Assembly (NCBI GenBank): GCA_958510825.1
Contig: OY294046.1
Location: 12,685,986 to 12,749,985, forward strand
DNA length: 64,000 nt
Origin: Brachypterus glaber
Lineage: Eukaryota; Arthropoda; Insecta; Coleoptera; Kateretidae
Reading direction: 5' to 3'
Positions 1-11,275 of the stretch are shown one piece after another. Under the pieces are notes generated by a model. The model ran no database searches and was not told where the DNA came from. It worked only from the letters and a program-made list of their open reading frames with translations. Made by a program: the position numbers and the translations under genes. Positions within the stretch are counted from its first letter, which is position 1, and each line of letters opens with the position of its first letter.

Positions 1-290
1 CAATTTTAATCAAATTTTAAACTGTTTAATAGGAAATTTATCTGAGTCGTAAAATTTACCGTTTTGGCGGCAGTATTAAATTACACTAAAAATACCTTAT
101 TCATGTATTTTTAACCAAGGAATTAAGTCTGTTGATAAAAACTAGAGACGAAAAAGTAAAAACGGCCCCCATTTTGCACGCCTGCCTTAATAAATGTAAG
201 GGAATGTGCAAAAATTCTTTACTGTGGTTTGGACTTTTTTGGTTTGGATTCCAGAAACATTAAATAAAAACCCTCTTAGACGCACATTTG

Positions 291-415
291 AGAGGGCCGT
301 AGCTCACTTAGGGCTCATTTTCGGACCAACCTTTATAGGAACTTTTTTTCATATTTTTGGATGTAGAATCACCTCTTAAATTTTGACATGCCAGTTAATG
401 ATCCTGTATATTCTA
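291..415 (+). repeat. Right-terminal fragment of a TIR repeat family
   Basis: The segment from the motif GGGCCGTAGCTC to AGTTAATGATCCTGTAT closely resembles 20985-21067, the right end of the TIR element at 20385-21070. Only the right portion is recognisable; bases 1-290 show no matching left end. It is probably a truncated copy of a non-autonomous DNA transposon lying downstream of exon 3, in a later intron of the host gene. Confidence 0.6.
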
Positions 416-626
416 TACCAGTTATAGCATGCTAGCATTTTTTGTGTAGTGGCGCCTTCGCCAAAATTACAAATATTTTTAAGTGGGGTGAGGCAACGAG
501 GCGGCTCAGGGTGCTAAGCTTACAGGGCGTTTGTTATATAGTTGTTGAATTTTTTTTATAGTTCTAAACTGAGTAATAAATAAGGGCATCATTAATGCTG
601 GTTGACCTTTTTTTTTGGTCATCAAT

Positions 627-765
627 TATAGTAATTATATACCAAGGTAGAGAAGACATTTTTTATAGCCAAGCGTATTAAATCCCGAACTGCGTAGCAG
701 CAAGGGATTTAAGACTGCGAGGCTGTAATAGTCTTCTCTACCGTAGTTTATATAATATTATTAGT
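627..765. repeat. Small hairpin element with GC-richer inner loop
   Basis: The outer arms read TATACCAAGGTAGAGAAGAC and, inverted, GTCTTCTCTACCGTAG. Inside is a second hairpin (AAATCCC ... GGGATTT) around CTGCGTAGCAG. The nested-stem layout resembles the unrelated hairpins at 25336 and 45706. A partial left-arm copy lies at 27135-27200. It is likely a short non-autonomous foldback/MITE. Confidence 0.6.
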
Positions 766-1164
766 TTTTTCACTACTAGCACTATTTAACTATTTTTATT
801 CAAATAATAAAATAAATAAGTAACAGAAATTATCATAAAAATCAATGACAATTGCTCAAATAAATACTTTCAATTGACGTTTAAAAAATTTAGTTTTTTT
901 TAAATTTTTTTTCATATTATTTAGCTAATTATTGATTGTATTAATTGGTAATAATTATAATTAAATATATTTAAGAAATAAAAAGTTATTTAAAGCTATT
1001 TTCTTGGGTTTAATTAGTAAAAATTGCACAAAGAACTGAAACATCTAAAGAGAAATAAATTGTTTATAAAATTTACTCCTACTAGAGAGAGAAAAAAATA
1101 TTATTGCTATAGGTGAAGAAAATTGATTTCACAGTCTGAAAACATGATAAATAAAGGTGTGTTC

Positions 1165-1310
1165 TAAAGCTAGTAGTGAAAAATAGTATATTATACACCT
1201 AGTATGCGAACTAAGTCTTTAGTGTTCGAGACTCAAGTTTTTTTGCTGAGACCGAGTCGAGGTCTTAAAAAGATGCCAAGACTCTAAATAATTAAAATAT
1301 GAAAAAAACT
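1165..1310. repeat. Interspersed repeat, copy 1 of the GCACCTAGTATGCG family
   Basis: The block around ACACCTAGTATGCGAACTAA and GTCTTTAGTGTTCGAGACT recurs with few changes at 48510-48600. The preceding CTAGTAGTGAAAAATAG also recurs inverted near the second copy. No coding capacity is seen. Confidence 0.6.
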
Positions 1311-1830
1311 TGAGTTATATGAAAGTTAAGCTAAAAATCGTTTCCAGACCGGGGTGAGTGGCATAGAATATAGCGCTAGGGTTCAAAATTAATTTCCCGC
1401 TTTATTAGTAGAGACAGAATACTAAATTTTATTTTATTTTGGAGAGGAATGTTAAAGCTTTAAAACAATATATTAAAAAGTTATTTTCCTTCGTTCGCTG
1501 CCGCTTGTAATTTATATAGTGGCCTCAAATCCAACAAAACACGTCACGTATGTGTCATCGGCAGCAAAAGTGTTTAAAAAAAATGGCAGTACCTACGTTA
1601 TAGCAACGCGTGGGGAATTAAGTAAACTAAATTCCTGAAAAAAGTTGTGCCCAATTTTTCTTTTAGATACAGGATAGCCTCTAGAGAAATTAGTTTAAAA
1701 AAATTTATTCAAAAATAGCGATAAACTTTTAGTACCATTTATTCCTTAAAATATGTTTTATAAATTGAAATAATAAAATAAAAAAGTCCCCCTTATAATA
1801 TAACACCCAGGAAAAAATACATCTACTTAC

Positions 1831-1936
1831 CAGTATAATTTTTGGAGAATGAATCTTTTTGGGAAAATCAAATTTTGGAAATAATTCGTCTTGGGTTTCT
1901 TCAGCCAAAAATTCTTCAGGGTCATAGTCTTCTAAT
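1831..1936 (-). CDS. Host gene exon 3 (secreted, prohormone-like protein)
   Basis: Read on the minus strand, the exon follows an acceptor ending TTTTCAG (AG at 1938-1937) and ends at a donor GTAAGTAG (1830-1823). It is 106 nt: one base completing the Gly codon split across intron 2, then 35 codons with no stop, ending in phase 0. It encodes an acidic stretch (LEDYDPEEFLAEE) followed by FPKFDFPKKIHSPKIIL. The reading frame agrees with exon 2, which is strong support that both belong to one gene. The coding sequence must continue beyond the left edge. No domain is recognised. Confidence 0.8.
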
Positions 1937-2097
1937 CTGAAAATAATGATTATTTATTTTAGACTTATGTTTAAAATTTCAAAAATATAAAAATATACAA
2001 GACACAAGAACTCTAAGAAAGTCCCGCGGTAGTGATAAAATTAAAAATTTTCATGGCCTTTTTACGTTTTATATAAGAATCATATTTTTTATATATA

Positions 2098-2670
2098 CAG
2101 CCTGTTCCAGAACTCGCGTACAGAAATTTGAGGGTATATTAAAAACCCTGGAAAATATAAAAAAAATGTAAAAAAAATCCATCTTCGTTCAATTAAAAAA
2201 TAAGAACCCTTTAAGTGGACCAATACTGTTGCTGATGTTAAATTACCTTTAAAAGTTGAATTTGTAGCTATGGAAGCAAATTTAATTATTGCAGGTACAT
2301 ATTCTGTAGGTTGACATGGTGATTGATGTGACATAAATATTTATTAATCTCAAAAAACCACCGCCGGATGGAGAGACCCTATAAAAATAGAATATTTCAC
2401 AGCCTATGTCGGTTTTGTCAATATATAATAACCTAAAAAGATTCTAAAGTTGAAAGTCTCAAACATTGCACGCGTCAAGAATTAAAATGCAACAATAGTT
2501 ACTAATAAGTAGGGAAAAACTAATTTGTAGGTAATTTAACATCAGGATTGGTCAGATTAAATAGCTTCCTTTTTAATTAGTATTGAAGATGGATTTTTTT
2601 TGAAAATTTTATCATATTTTCCAGAGGGTTTTTAATATACCCTCAAATTTCTGTACGCGAGTTCTGGCTG
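2098..2670. mobile_element. MITE: internally deleted derivative of the mariner-like element at 2776
   Basis: It begins CAGCCTGTTCCAGAACTCGC and ends with the inverted form, flanked by TA on both sides as expected for Tc1/mariner insertion. The left 250 bases match the left end of the 2776-5002 element and the right 330 bases match its right end, with the transposase removed. The right TIR has lost six bases (GTTCTGGCTG against GTTCTGGAACAGGCTG). It is non-coding. Only about 105 bases separate it from the larger relative. Confidence 0.9.
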
Positions 2671-3054
2671 TATGTAAAAAACTGGTATGAGCGAAAAAAA
2701 TCTGTGAGTTGGTCTTTGTGTGTTGGTCTGTTTTTCGATCTATCCCAAAAAATTTTGACCACTGGACCCTTTATACAGCCTGTTCCAGAACTCGCGTACC
2801 GAAATTTGAGGGTATATTAAAAACCCTCTGGAAAATATGAAAAAAATTTCAAAAAAAATCCATCTTCGTTCAATTCAAAAATAAGAACGCTTTAAGTGGA
2901 CCAATACTGTTGCTGATTATAAATTACCATTAAAGGTTGAATTTGTAGCTATGGAAGCAAATTTTATTATTGCAGGTACATATTCTGTAGGTTAACATGG
3001 TGATTAATGTGACATAAATATTTATTAATGTCATAAAAAAATATCAAAACATTC

Positions 3055-4177
3055 ATGATGTTTACTTCAGAAGAGTATTGCGAAATGCTAATTTTATATG
3101 GCGAGTGTGGCCGGAGTGCTTCAGCTACATCTGTAGAATATTCTATTCGTTTTCCCAATAGAGAACATCCTAGCAGAAATGTTATTTTAAGATTGGCAAA
3201 GGGCAAGAAATTCTGGAAGTTTAACTCCAAACAAAAAAGAGATTGGAGGCGCTCCGCGAACTGCAAGAACTGTTGATAATGAAGAAGCTGTCATTCAGGC
3301 TTTTGAAGAAGAACCTGAAACAAGCCTTAGTATCGTGGCTAGAAATCTTGATATTTCTAAGACCTCTGTTCAACGAATTCTAAAAGATGAAAAAATGCAT
3401 CCCTTCGAGTACAATGCTTGACACCGAAGGACTATCCTTTACGAGTCGAATTTTGCACATGGCTGTTGCAGAAACATCAAGAAAGTGAAAACTTTGTAAA
3501 AAGCATTCTTTTTACGGATGAGTCTGGGTTTCAAAGAGATGGTTTTTTTAATTCAAGGAATTCTCATGTTTGGGGACAGGAAAATCCCCATGCTTTCAGG
3601 CAAGGAAATCCCCAACGAAGGTTTTCCTTGAATATTTGGGCCGGAATATTGGGAGATGCTATAGTAAGTTATTTTGAGAAATAAACCACCATAAAATGCT
3701 TAAAATATTTGTTTTTAGGTTGGACCCCATGAGTTTTCTGGCAGATTGAATGGCGAAACCTACACTAACTTCTTAAGGGATGAAGTGGAAAATCTTATTG
3801 ATGACATCCCACTTCAAAGGTTGGCAAATGTGGATAACATCTGGTTTCAACATGATGGCTGTCCAGTGCATTTCTCAGAAACGGCAAGAAGCCAACTCGA
3901 CATCAGTTTTCCAAACAGTTGGATAGGCCGTGGGGGTCCCAGAAGGTGGCCTCCTAGATCCCCTGATCTCATTCCAACGGACTTCTTTTTATGGGGCCAT
4001 GTAAAAAATTTAGTGTATAGAAATATGCCAGACACTGTAGAAGAACTAGGAGACCGAATACATGAAGCGCTTGAGTCAGTAACTCCAAATATGATTATAA
4101 ATGCAAGGAGAAGTCTGTTAAAAAGAGCTGCTTTATGTGTTCTAGTTGGTGGAGGTCATTTTGAACATTTTCTTTAG
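3055..4177 (+). pseudogene. Mariner-like (IS630-Tc1-mariner) transposase, frameshifted
   Basis: This would be the DDE/D transposase that cuts and joins the element. The N-terminus (MMFTSEEYCEMLILYGEC) looks like the DUF4817 helix-turn-helix domain of insect transposons. A second helix-turn-helix follows in another frame (3224-3418: SIVARNLDISKTSVQRIL). The catalytic part has FTDES (first Asp), WFQHDGCPVH (second Asp) and RSPDLIPTDFFLWG (third acidic residue, an Asp, 36 residues after the second), and it ends naturally at HFEHFL. There is a frameshift near 3200; the inverted copy at 4190 keeps two extra bases there. A second one lies just before 3418. Between 3664 and 3718 the frame is interrupted by a canonical intron. 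With both frameshifts it cannot make a full protein. Confidence 0.9.
3664..3718 (+). other. 55-nt spliceosomal intron inside the transposase
   Basis: The segment starts GTAAGT and ends TTTTTAG, contains an in-frame stop (FEK*), and lies exactly between codons. Removing it joins GDAI to VGPHEFSGRLNGETYTNFL in the same frame (3418 to 3664 is 82 codons). The spliced product matches the family layout before the second catalytic Asp. Confidence 0.85.
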
Positions 4178-4189
4178 CATGCTTCATAC

Positions 4190-4475
4190 ATTGAACGCGA
4201 GTTTGCTAAAAATAATGCGTTTCTTCATCTTTTAGAGTTCATTAAACACAGGACAGACATATCAAGATTTCTTGCCACGATACTAATGCTTGTTCCAGAT
4301 TATTCTTCAAAAGTCTAAATGACAGCTTCTTTATTATCAACAGTTTTTGCATTTCGCGAAGTGTCTCCAACCACTTTTCTGTTTGCGTTTAAACTTCCAA
4401 AATTCCTTGCCCTCTGCACCAATCTTAAAATTACATTCTAGCTAGAATGTTCTCTTTTCGGAACACCGATAAAAA
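4190..4475 (-). repeat. Inverted partial copy of the transposase N-terminal region
   Basis: Read on the minus strand this resembles 3155-3410 of the plus strand: both contain AAGAAATCTTGATAT, ACTGTTGATAAT and GAAGCTGTCATT. It is diverged, has its own stop, yet keeps two bases that the sense copy has lost near 3200. It therefore came from a different, independently decayed copy, not from a simple local inversion. A transcript across 3155-4475 would fold into a stem of about 220 bp. Confidence 0.85.
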
Positions 4476-5004
4476 TTTTTCCTATGTTCATTACTTTGAA
4501 ATAAATAAATAAATTCAGTTATTGTATTTTTATTTTATTAATTTGTATTAAGAATTTATAGCCAGTAAATCAATTAAAAGATCTGAGTTTCTAATAAAAA
4601 AAAACACTACATTCAGCGCGCTGAATGGAGTTGCAGCGGCAGTTTGTTGCTGCCGTCTAAGACGGGTATCATAAAACCACCGCCGGATGGAGTGACCCTA
4701 TAAAAATAGAATATTTGATAGCCTCTGTCGGTTTTGTCAAAATATAATAACCTAAAAAGATTCTAAAGTCGAAAGTCTTAAACAATGCACGAGTCAACCA
4801 TTAAAATGCAACCATAGTTACTAATAAGTAGGGAAAAAACTAATTTTTAGGTAATTTAACATCAGCAACAGGATTGGTCAGATTAAATAGCTTCCTTTTT
4901 AATTAGTATTGAAGATGTATTTTTTTTTTAATTTTTTTCATATTTTCCAGAGGGTTTTTAATATACCCTCAAATTTCGGTACGCGAGTTCTGGAACAGGC
5001 TGTA

Positions 5005-5586
5005 TGTTAAAAAACAATATGCAAAATATATTTACAGACAGACAGACGCAACATTTCATTTAACTGATTTCGACTCAGAAAATTTTAAGAGGTCGAGAAA
5101 TGCGAAACAAACATGGTCAAAGATTTTGAGTTTTCGGCGAAGATATCAATAAATCGGCACTCTTATAGTGTTAAGTGTCGATGTAAGTCCTAAAAAAGTT
5201 CTTATAAAAAAAGCTTGTCCCAACCGAAATTCTTGTCAAAGTTAATTTAGAGGTTACACCTCCTAATTTAAACAAAGTATAAAATACACGTTTTGAATTT
5301 CAAGGCTTGAGGTAGTCTACGGCTTCTTTGAAACAATACGCTTGTACGATGGTTTCCAGGGAATACTTGAATTGTCTTTGGAAATTTTATACCATCATTA
5401 AATGTATTATTTTTAAATGAAAAGTTTTATGTAGTAATGAGTTAAACCTCTATGTGTGTCCCCGGATTAAGATGGCCACTTTTTTCGAATTGTGTAAATC
5501 TCTTATTAAACCTAATTTAACCTGGTTTTTTAAAAAATTAAAAAGAATAAAAAAAATAATAAAAATAAAATAAAATAAATATAATA
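5005..5586. other. No gene; AT-rich intronic sequence
   Basis: No ORF of note, splice-phase-compatible exon or clear repeat was seen. A short run of GACA repeats (about 5036-5045) is present, as in several other repeats of this window. Confidence 0.5.
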
Positions 5587-5942
5587 ATTTGGCGGTTCTT
5601 GGGTGTTGGAAACGTACAAAAAACAATATGGTTTGCCGATAAAACTAACCTAAAAATATATCAAAAAATGTTGCTTGCTTTATGATATTACAAGATTGAA
5701 AAACAATTAACCCCCCCCCTAATTTTTTTCTTTTTTTCAGATTGTGAACACCACTAGTTTGTTTTAAATTCAATGTAATGTAAAAATACCCCAAAGATTA
5801 CTTATAAAAAAAAAAGTTATGTTATGTACCTAAGACATTTTTTTGTTCCACAGCCTTGAGGATGTTTATATAAAATAAACGAAACTAGTCGGCAAACCAT
5901 GTTGTTTTTTGTACGTTGCCAACACCCAAGAACCGCCAAATT
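5587..5942. mobile_element. TIR MITE with AATTTGGCGGTTCTTGGGTG ends
   Basis: The left end TTTGGCGGTTCTTGGGTGTT and the right end AACACCCAAGAACCGCCAAA are inverted. The similarity continues through GTACAAAAAACAA and the motif GGTTTGCCGA, giving arms of about 55 bp. The middle is AT-rich and non-coding. The superfamily cannot be assigned from the ends alone. Confidence 0.8.
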
Positions 5943-5987
5943 AATAAAAAAAATAGGAACGAGATAACTCAAATAAAATAAATATAA

Positions 5988-6165
5988 TATAAAATAATTT
6001 AAAAAAGCTTATAATCGACTTCACGTTAATTTTATTGTTGAAAAACAATTAGTGTGACCGCGGTTTCGCTATAATAGATATAGCGCGAAACCGCGGTCAC
6101 ACTAATTGTTTTCAACAATAAAATTAACGTGAAGTCGATTATAAGCTTTTTTAAATTATTTTATA
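5988..6165. repeat. Near-perfect 178-bp palindrome (hairpin element)
   Basis: The left arm (5988 to about 6073) and right arm (about 6078-6165) are complementary almost base for base, including TTATAATCGACTTCACGTTA and GTGACCGCGGTTTCGC, with a loop of only a few bases. The inner arms are GC-rich compared with the surroundings. It starts about 45 bp after the MITE at 5587-5942. The near-identity of the arms suggests a recent or gene-converted foldback MITE. Confidence 0.9.
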
Positions 6166-8336
6166 ATAAACCACTTCACTATAAGAAGTTCAGACGTTCA
6201 GAACCATGAATGAATTTTCAAACTGGATAAATATAATAGTTATTTTTCTACTAACGTAAAAAGTATAATTTTTAACGCATGTTGTCAGTGTCTAAAATGT
6301 AATTTTAAGGCACTGGTGTTAAAAGTAATTTACTTTTAGCACTGGTGCTCATCATTGCCTTAAACATCGACGATTTCCATATTTTGGACTTTTCTTCAAA
6401 GCACATTTTCACTGAACTTGCCACTGACATTTTTGTCAACAAACGATCGAACTTTCATTACCTTAGCAACAATAACCTTCATGGATAATTGAATCTCAAA
6501 ATGATATTACCTAAATATAATAAAATTTTTATAAATTTAATAAAGTAAGAATTGCGTCGGTTTGTAATTTTAATAGTGTTTGTAGAAAAAATAGTGTATG
6601 ATATATGTGCTCAAAGTGATTTTATGTACCAAGGGTATTAAGTAGATGTGTAGATGTTTATGCCCTGAGGGCGACGAGGTTACAAATCCGAGGGCCTCTG
6701 GTCCAAGCCCACCCCTCCCCCAGATTTGGACTTGGCTACGCCTATGATTGCTTCAGAAGAAACGCTCGCTACGGTTTGGGTAAAAAAAATAGTTTTCTCT
6801 AATTTTTTTTCAATAATAAGTAGTTTCTAGCAATAGTTCCTAGACATTTGATAATAATTTATATATGTTTAGTAATAAATATAACAAGGTAGCTTCTAAA
6901 CTGCTGATCTTTATGTACTGGTCTCAAAATTTTTGGTTAGTATAAAATTTTAGACTTTAACACGGAACGTATAATAATTCTCTGAACACATGACTTATTT
7001 AATAACGTCATTGACCCTAAAACAATATTTTGGGATAAAATTATGAGGAGAAAAGTCCCCTTTCAAACACTATTTAAATTGTAATCTTGTTACGTGTTAC
7101 TACTATTACGATGTTGCCCGCATAAGAAAGAACCCATCCATTTTACCTAAGATTAGAATTTAAAATATACTGGCGCAAAATGTCACCATCATGGGGGGTA
7201 AACTGCTGAGGAATACAGGTTGACAAATTGGAGGAAATTTTGGGGGTAATCTCCTGAGAAAATCAGAAGAAATCTCATTATGGTAAATAACCCTCAACTA
7301 CTACGGTGACAAATTCTAACACTAACACTACGAACCGGTACGAGATACCGCGAAACCAATATTTACATATATTTCTAAAAATTTCTAAAAATAGTAAAAC
7401 TACTAACCTAGTTTATATCCTTTATATTCACCTTAACTAAAAACTAAAAAATAATTTTCAAGTTAAAAAAAAAACAAGACTAAACAGTATTTATCACATG
7501 TTTTAGAATTAACAAACGTTACTAACTTATGCCTTTCGATGCCGTAAAAGGATACTAGGAGTCCTAAGACTCGCGGGGATAAATTTTAGAAAATAGTGGG
7601 AATTGAAACTCAGTAGCGGTATCTGATACTACTCCATAGCCGTTGAGGGTTAAATTGCATATTTTAGCTAATTTTCAAGCTTTTTAGAGAATCTTAAATT
7701 CCGAATAACAGACGCAACAAAATATCTTGTAACTAAATGTCCCTGAAGATCCCTGAAGATGTATTTATCAGTAAGAGACAACGTCGGAAAGTGAAAATAC
7801 ATTGACACGGTCTAAGCCCGAAAGTAAAAGTTCTTTATAACTCAGTGGCCGTAAAAGCCTCAAACCAATAATTATAATTATTAATATTATACCTACATTT
7901 AAAAAATTTTTATCCAGAGAATCACCAAAAAGTCCAAACCAGTAGAAACCCAACTAATCCCTACCAAACTAATACCAATAAATCCAAACAAAACATAAAT
8001 CATAATTTGTCGTTATAGTCCAGGTTCCCACGCACAGTGGGGCAAATTGAATTTCTAGATGGAGAAAATTCTAAAAATTTCAGTATTAACTAAAAATAAT
8101 CTGTTGATAACGATAAAAATAGTTTAAAAATCTAAAGCTTAAGGGGGAAATTTTTGAGGCGTTAGAATTTGTAAATTTTTAAAAATCTAAAAAGATTAAA
8201 ACCAAATTTAAATATCTTGATGATAATGGATTTTTTTTTAAATATCTTAAGGTTAAGGGGGCCATTTTTTTTTTGGGGGGGGGGGTTAAATATTGTAAAT
8301 TTCAATAAAAAATATAAAAAAAATAAATTCTTAAAT
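6166..8336. other. No gene; AT-rich, one transposon-end fragment
   Basis: No coding signal was found. Around 6690-6745 the sequence ending GGACTTGGCTACGCCTATG resembles the right end of the hAT-like MITE at 45118-45280 (GGACCTGGTTACGCCTCTG). The remainder is unassigned intronic DNA. Confidence 0.5.
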
Positions 8337-8612
8337 TTTGACCGATAATTCGTAATCTACGATTCCAAAATATACAGGGGATACCGATGCCAAAATTCGA
8401 CATAATGGCGCTGCCATTTTTAATTTTTAATTGTCAGTCAAAAATTCGTAATCTGCGATCCCAAAAACCCCCGATATCTATTTTGGTTTGAATCGGCCAG
8501 AAATGGCAGAAGTCGTCCGTCATATTGGCGCCACCATTTTGAATTTTTTAATTTTCACCAAAAATTTGTAATCTTTGACCCCGAAAATCCCCTGATACCG
8601 ATTTTGGGCCGA
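8337..8612. repeat. Degenerate minisatellite, about 110-120-bp unit, about 2.5 copies
   Basis: Three successive blocks share AATTCGTAATCTGCGATCCC, AAAATCCCCGATACCGATTT and ATAATGGCGCCGCCATTTT in the same order, with about 20% variation. The blocks begin near 8337, 8440 and 8557. Non-coding. Confidence 0.75.
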
Positions 8613-8917
8613 TATGAAAGCATAAATATCTAATATAATAAAATCTACATTTTGACGCTAATATACTTTTTTGCTCGAACACACACATATAAGTGTGTAA
8701 AAAAGATTGCAACATTTTGCCGCCAAATTTAGTATGGTCTTAAAGAGTTGTAAATAAGCTAACCGAGAGTTAAAAATTTATTAGCGAAATCAACAGAAAT
8801 CAAATTGTAGATCAAGCAAAATAATATACTTTGATAAATTTGTCAAGTAAAATAAAAGTTAATATCTAAGTTAAAATAACTTCGTTAAATAAAAAATAAA
8901 GCCAGCGATTTAAAGTA

Positions 8918-10298
8918 CATAGGGTAAAACCCCCAATTATTGGCACTTTAAGAAATTTTCCACGTATATTTCATTATAACTTATTAAATATTTCATGTTA
9001 TCAAGAATAAAATATTTTACATCATTTAGTAGTTATTCTATTTTATATATTATATAAAATTTAAACTGAGATCTTTATAATATTAAAGAATTTTTTTAAT
9101 TAATTACAAGAATACACAATTTCGTATTATTGGCACCTTTTTGCTAATAATTGGCATCCAGATTTTCCTATTATTGGCACCTAATTTTTGCTTTGAAGCA
9201 ACGGAAAAAAATTACTTTTTGTTGAATAATAAACATTTTAGTATCAAAATAAAATATTTAAATTGGAATATTGCAGTTTTATACATATTAACTAAAGGCT
9301 GTAAACAAAAACTCAAATTTATTTTAGAATTACAAAATTTTAAATATATCTATATTAAAATAAAAATATTAGTTACCTAATACTAATTTGTATCCATAAA
9401 ATAATGCCTAGTTACCTAGGTACACTTATCTAAAAGAATTATTTTGATGCGCAAGTTTTGCATACAATAAACTTGTGCCAATAATAGGAATTTAATATAA
9501 TTTGGACGCCTATTATGGGCACCGTGATAAAAAATAAAATTCTAAAGAAAAATTAAGTTTATAGACAAAATTAAGTGTAAAATGTATATACGCACATATT
9601 TATTGAGGAAAAACTGTAAGTTTTTCATTAAACGCTGTTTAGAACTCATTTATTTGAAATAGGTTTTTGGCAAAAACTGTATCTTTTGTATAATAGCCCA
9701 CCCGCTTTAAAATATGGATTTGGTTTTATCTTATATAAGATGTGGCAATACGTATGTATATTTAACCGTACAAGTAATAAATCTATTCAATTTAATTTAA
9801 TTTATTCTATTAATTTAGCATTTTAACTGGTTGCCAATAATTGGCATAGGATTTTTACTAAAGAAGCTAATTATTGGCACCTGTGCCAATAATTAGAATT
9901 TAGTTTAGTTTTGTATACCAATTGTTGGCACCGTCGAAATTAAATAAAATTGTAAAGAAAAATAAAGTTTTTAAGGCTAATTAATAAGTAGAATGCATAT
10001 ACTTACTAAAATTATCGAGAAAAAATAGTAAGTCCATCAATAAACGTCTTTTACTAACATTCTATTTAAAGCACTTCCTTAGCACAAACCTTAAAAATTC
10101 ACACTTACGTAGTTCACACGAAACTGCTAAGACTCTAGTGCCCAGGGGGGAAAAAATATGTTAATCGCATTTAAAGTATAATATTTAGAAATATTGCCAC
10201 TTCGTAAAAAATATAGTTAGATTAAGGTATATAAAAGAAAATATCACTTCAGTGCCAATAATTAGCGGAGTTCCAACGATTGGGGGTTTTACCCTATG
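8918..10298. mobile_element. TIR element packed with TTATTGGCAC motifs
   Basis: The ends ACATAGGGTAAAACCCCCAA and TTGGGGGTTTTACCCTATGT (right end slightly diverged) are inverted. Inside, ATTATTGGCAC or its complement GTGCCAATAAT occurs repeatedly: near 8937, 9126, 9147, 9171, 9474, 9833, 9872, 9881, 10253 and in variants. The blocks 9474-9670 and 9881-10080 are diverged direct repeats. No transposase is encoded. The clustered motif could be a subterminal transposase-binding site (inference). Confidence 0.85.
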
Positions 10299-10549
10299 TT
10301 GATCTTAACAATGTATAGAACACACAACTTAATATTAATTTTAAACATCTGTACTGTACCACTCAAAGCAGCTAACAAAAACAGATCTTTTTTACACTTT
10401 AAGCTCTGTAAAAATATAAATATGTAATATCCAAGGACTTTCCTCAGTTATTTTATTAAACTTTAAACTGTTTATTTTAAAGTAGTAATACTTTAATCCG
10501 TTTATTTAAAAGTTGGTTTTGATATTTTTGTCCTGCTAGATTTGAAAAA

Positions 10550-11090
10550 TTCCCCACCGTGCCCAGTAGAATTTTTTTTATTACCTCGCCGGTGAGACTT
10601 GTTCTTCAAACAACTTCTTACATAAAAAAATCTCCGTAATGAGGCGTTTTTTTTGGATCAACCCTTACATTAGGGCCTCCGACAACGGTATTGCCAGAAT
10701 TTTTTTGTCAGACAAGGTTACCACTTGAGTTTGAATATTTTTATTAAACGATCCTGAAAAAAATCAGCTGTGAAGTGCTAAATGTTATGACTTCATAACT
10801 AACCTAACATGGTAAAGTTATGACGTCATAACATATAGCACCTCGTAGCTGATTATTTCAGGATCGTTTAATAAAAATATTTAAAATCAAGTGTAATCTT
10901 ATCCGACAAAAATTTTCGGTCAATACCGTTGTGGGACGCCCTAAAGTTAAGGTTTGTCCAAAAGAAAAAAACGCCCTGCTACCGAGAATTTTCTTATATA
11001 AAAAGTTGTTTAACTGGACATAAAGAACACATATAAAAAGTCTCAACGATGAGATAATAAAAAAAATTCTACTGCCCGTGGGCTCTCGGA
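10550..11090. repeat. Foldback element, about 540 bp
   Basis: The left half (CCCAGTAGAATTTTTTTTAT onward) is complementary to the right half across its whole length. Internal landmarks are the pair GGATCGTTTAATAAAAATAT/ATATTTTTATTAAACGATCC and the pair TGTTATGACTTCATAAC/GTTATGACGTCATAACA around a centre near 10805. Arms are roughly 80-90% similar. No coding region. Confidence 0.85.
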
Positions 11091-11130
11091 ATATTATAAC
11101 GTCTAAGGGTTTCAAGATAATGGGACCAGG

Positions 11131-11275
11131 ATATTTTCACCGGATTTATTGCACCTATTTTTTAGTCAAGAAATTTTAAGCCTGAATATTTTGTCGCCAG
11201 TATATTTTACAGTTCATATTTTTTGTCGGAATATTTTGTGCCTAAATATTTTGTCGCCGCGATATTTTGTCGGTG
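11131..11275 (+). repeat. Short-period repeat of ATATTTTGTCGCC
   Basis: About eight degenerate units of 16-18 bp share ATATTTTGTCG(C/G), for example at 11132, 11186, 11204, 11230, 11247 and 11261. The array lies just outside the foldback element that ends at 11090. Confidence 0.7.

Larger units (their letters stand above)
2776..5002 (+). mobile_element. Mariner/Tc1-superfamily transposon, decayed
   Basis: The 2227-bp element has TIRs starting CAGCCTGTTCCAGAACTCGC and ending in the complement, each flanked by TA (2774-2775 and 5003-5004). The TIR similarity extends through the motif GAGGGTATATTAAAAACCCTC. It carries a frameshifted transposase with a short intron and, downstream, an inverted partial copy of the transposase 5' region. 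It sits in intron 2 of the host gene, in opposite orientation. Confidence 0.92.

Noticed and set aside
2967..3266. 99-codon minus-strand ORF
   Set aside because: Antisense shadow of the mariner transposase N-terminus.
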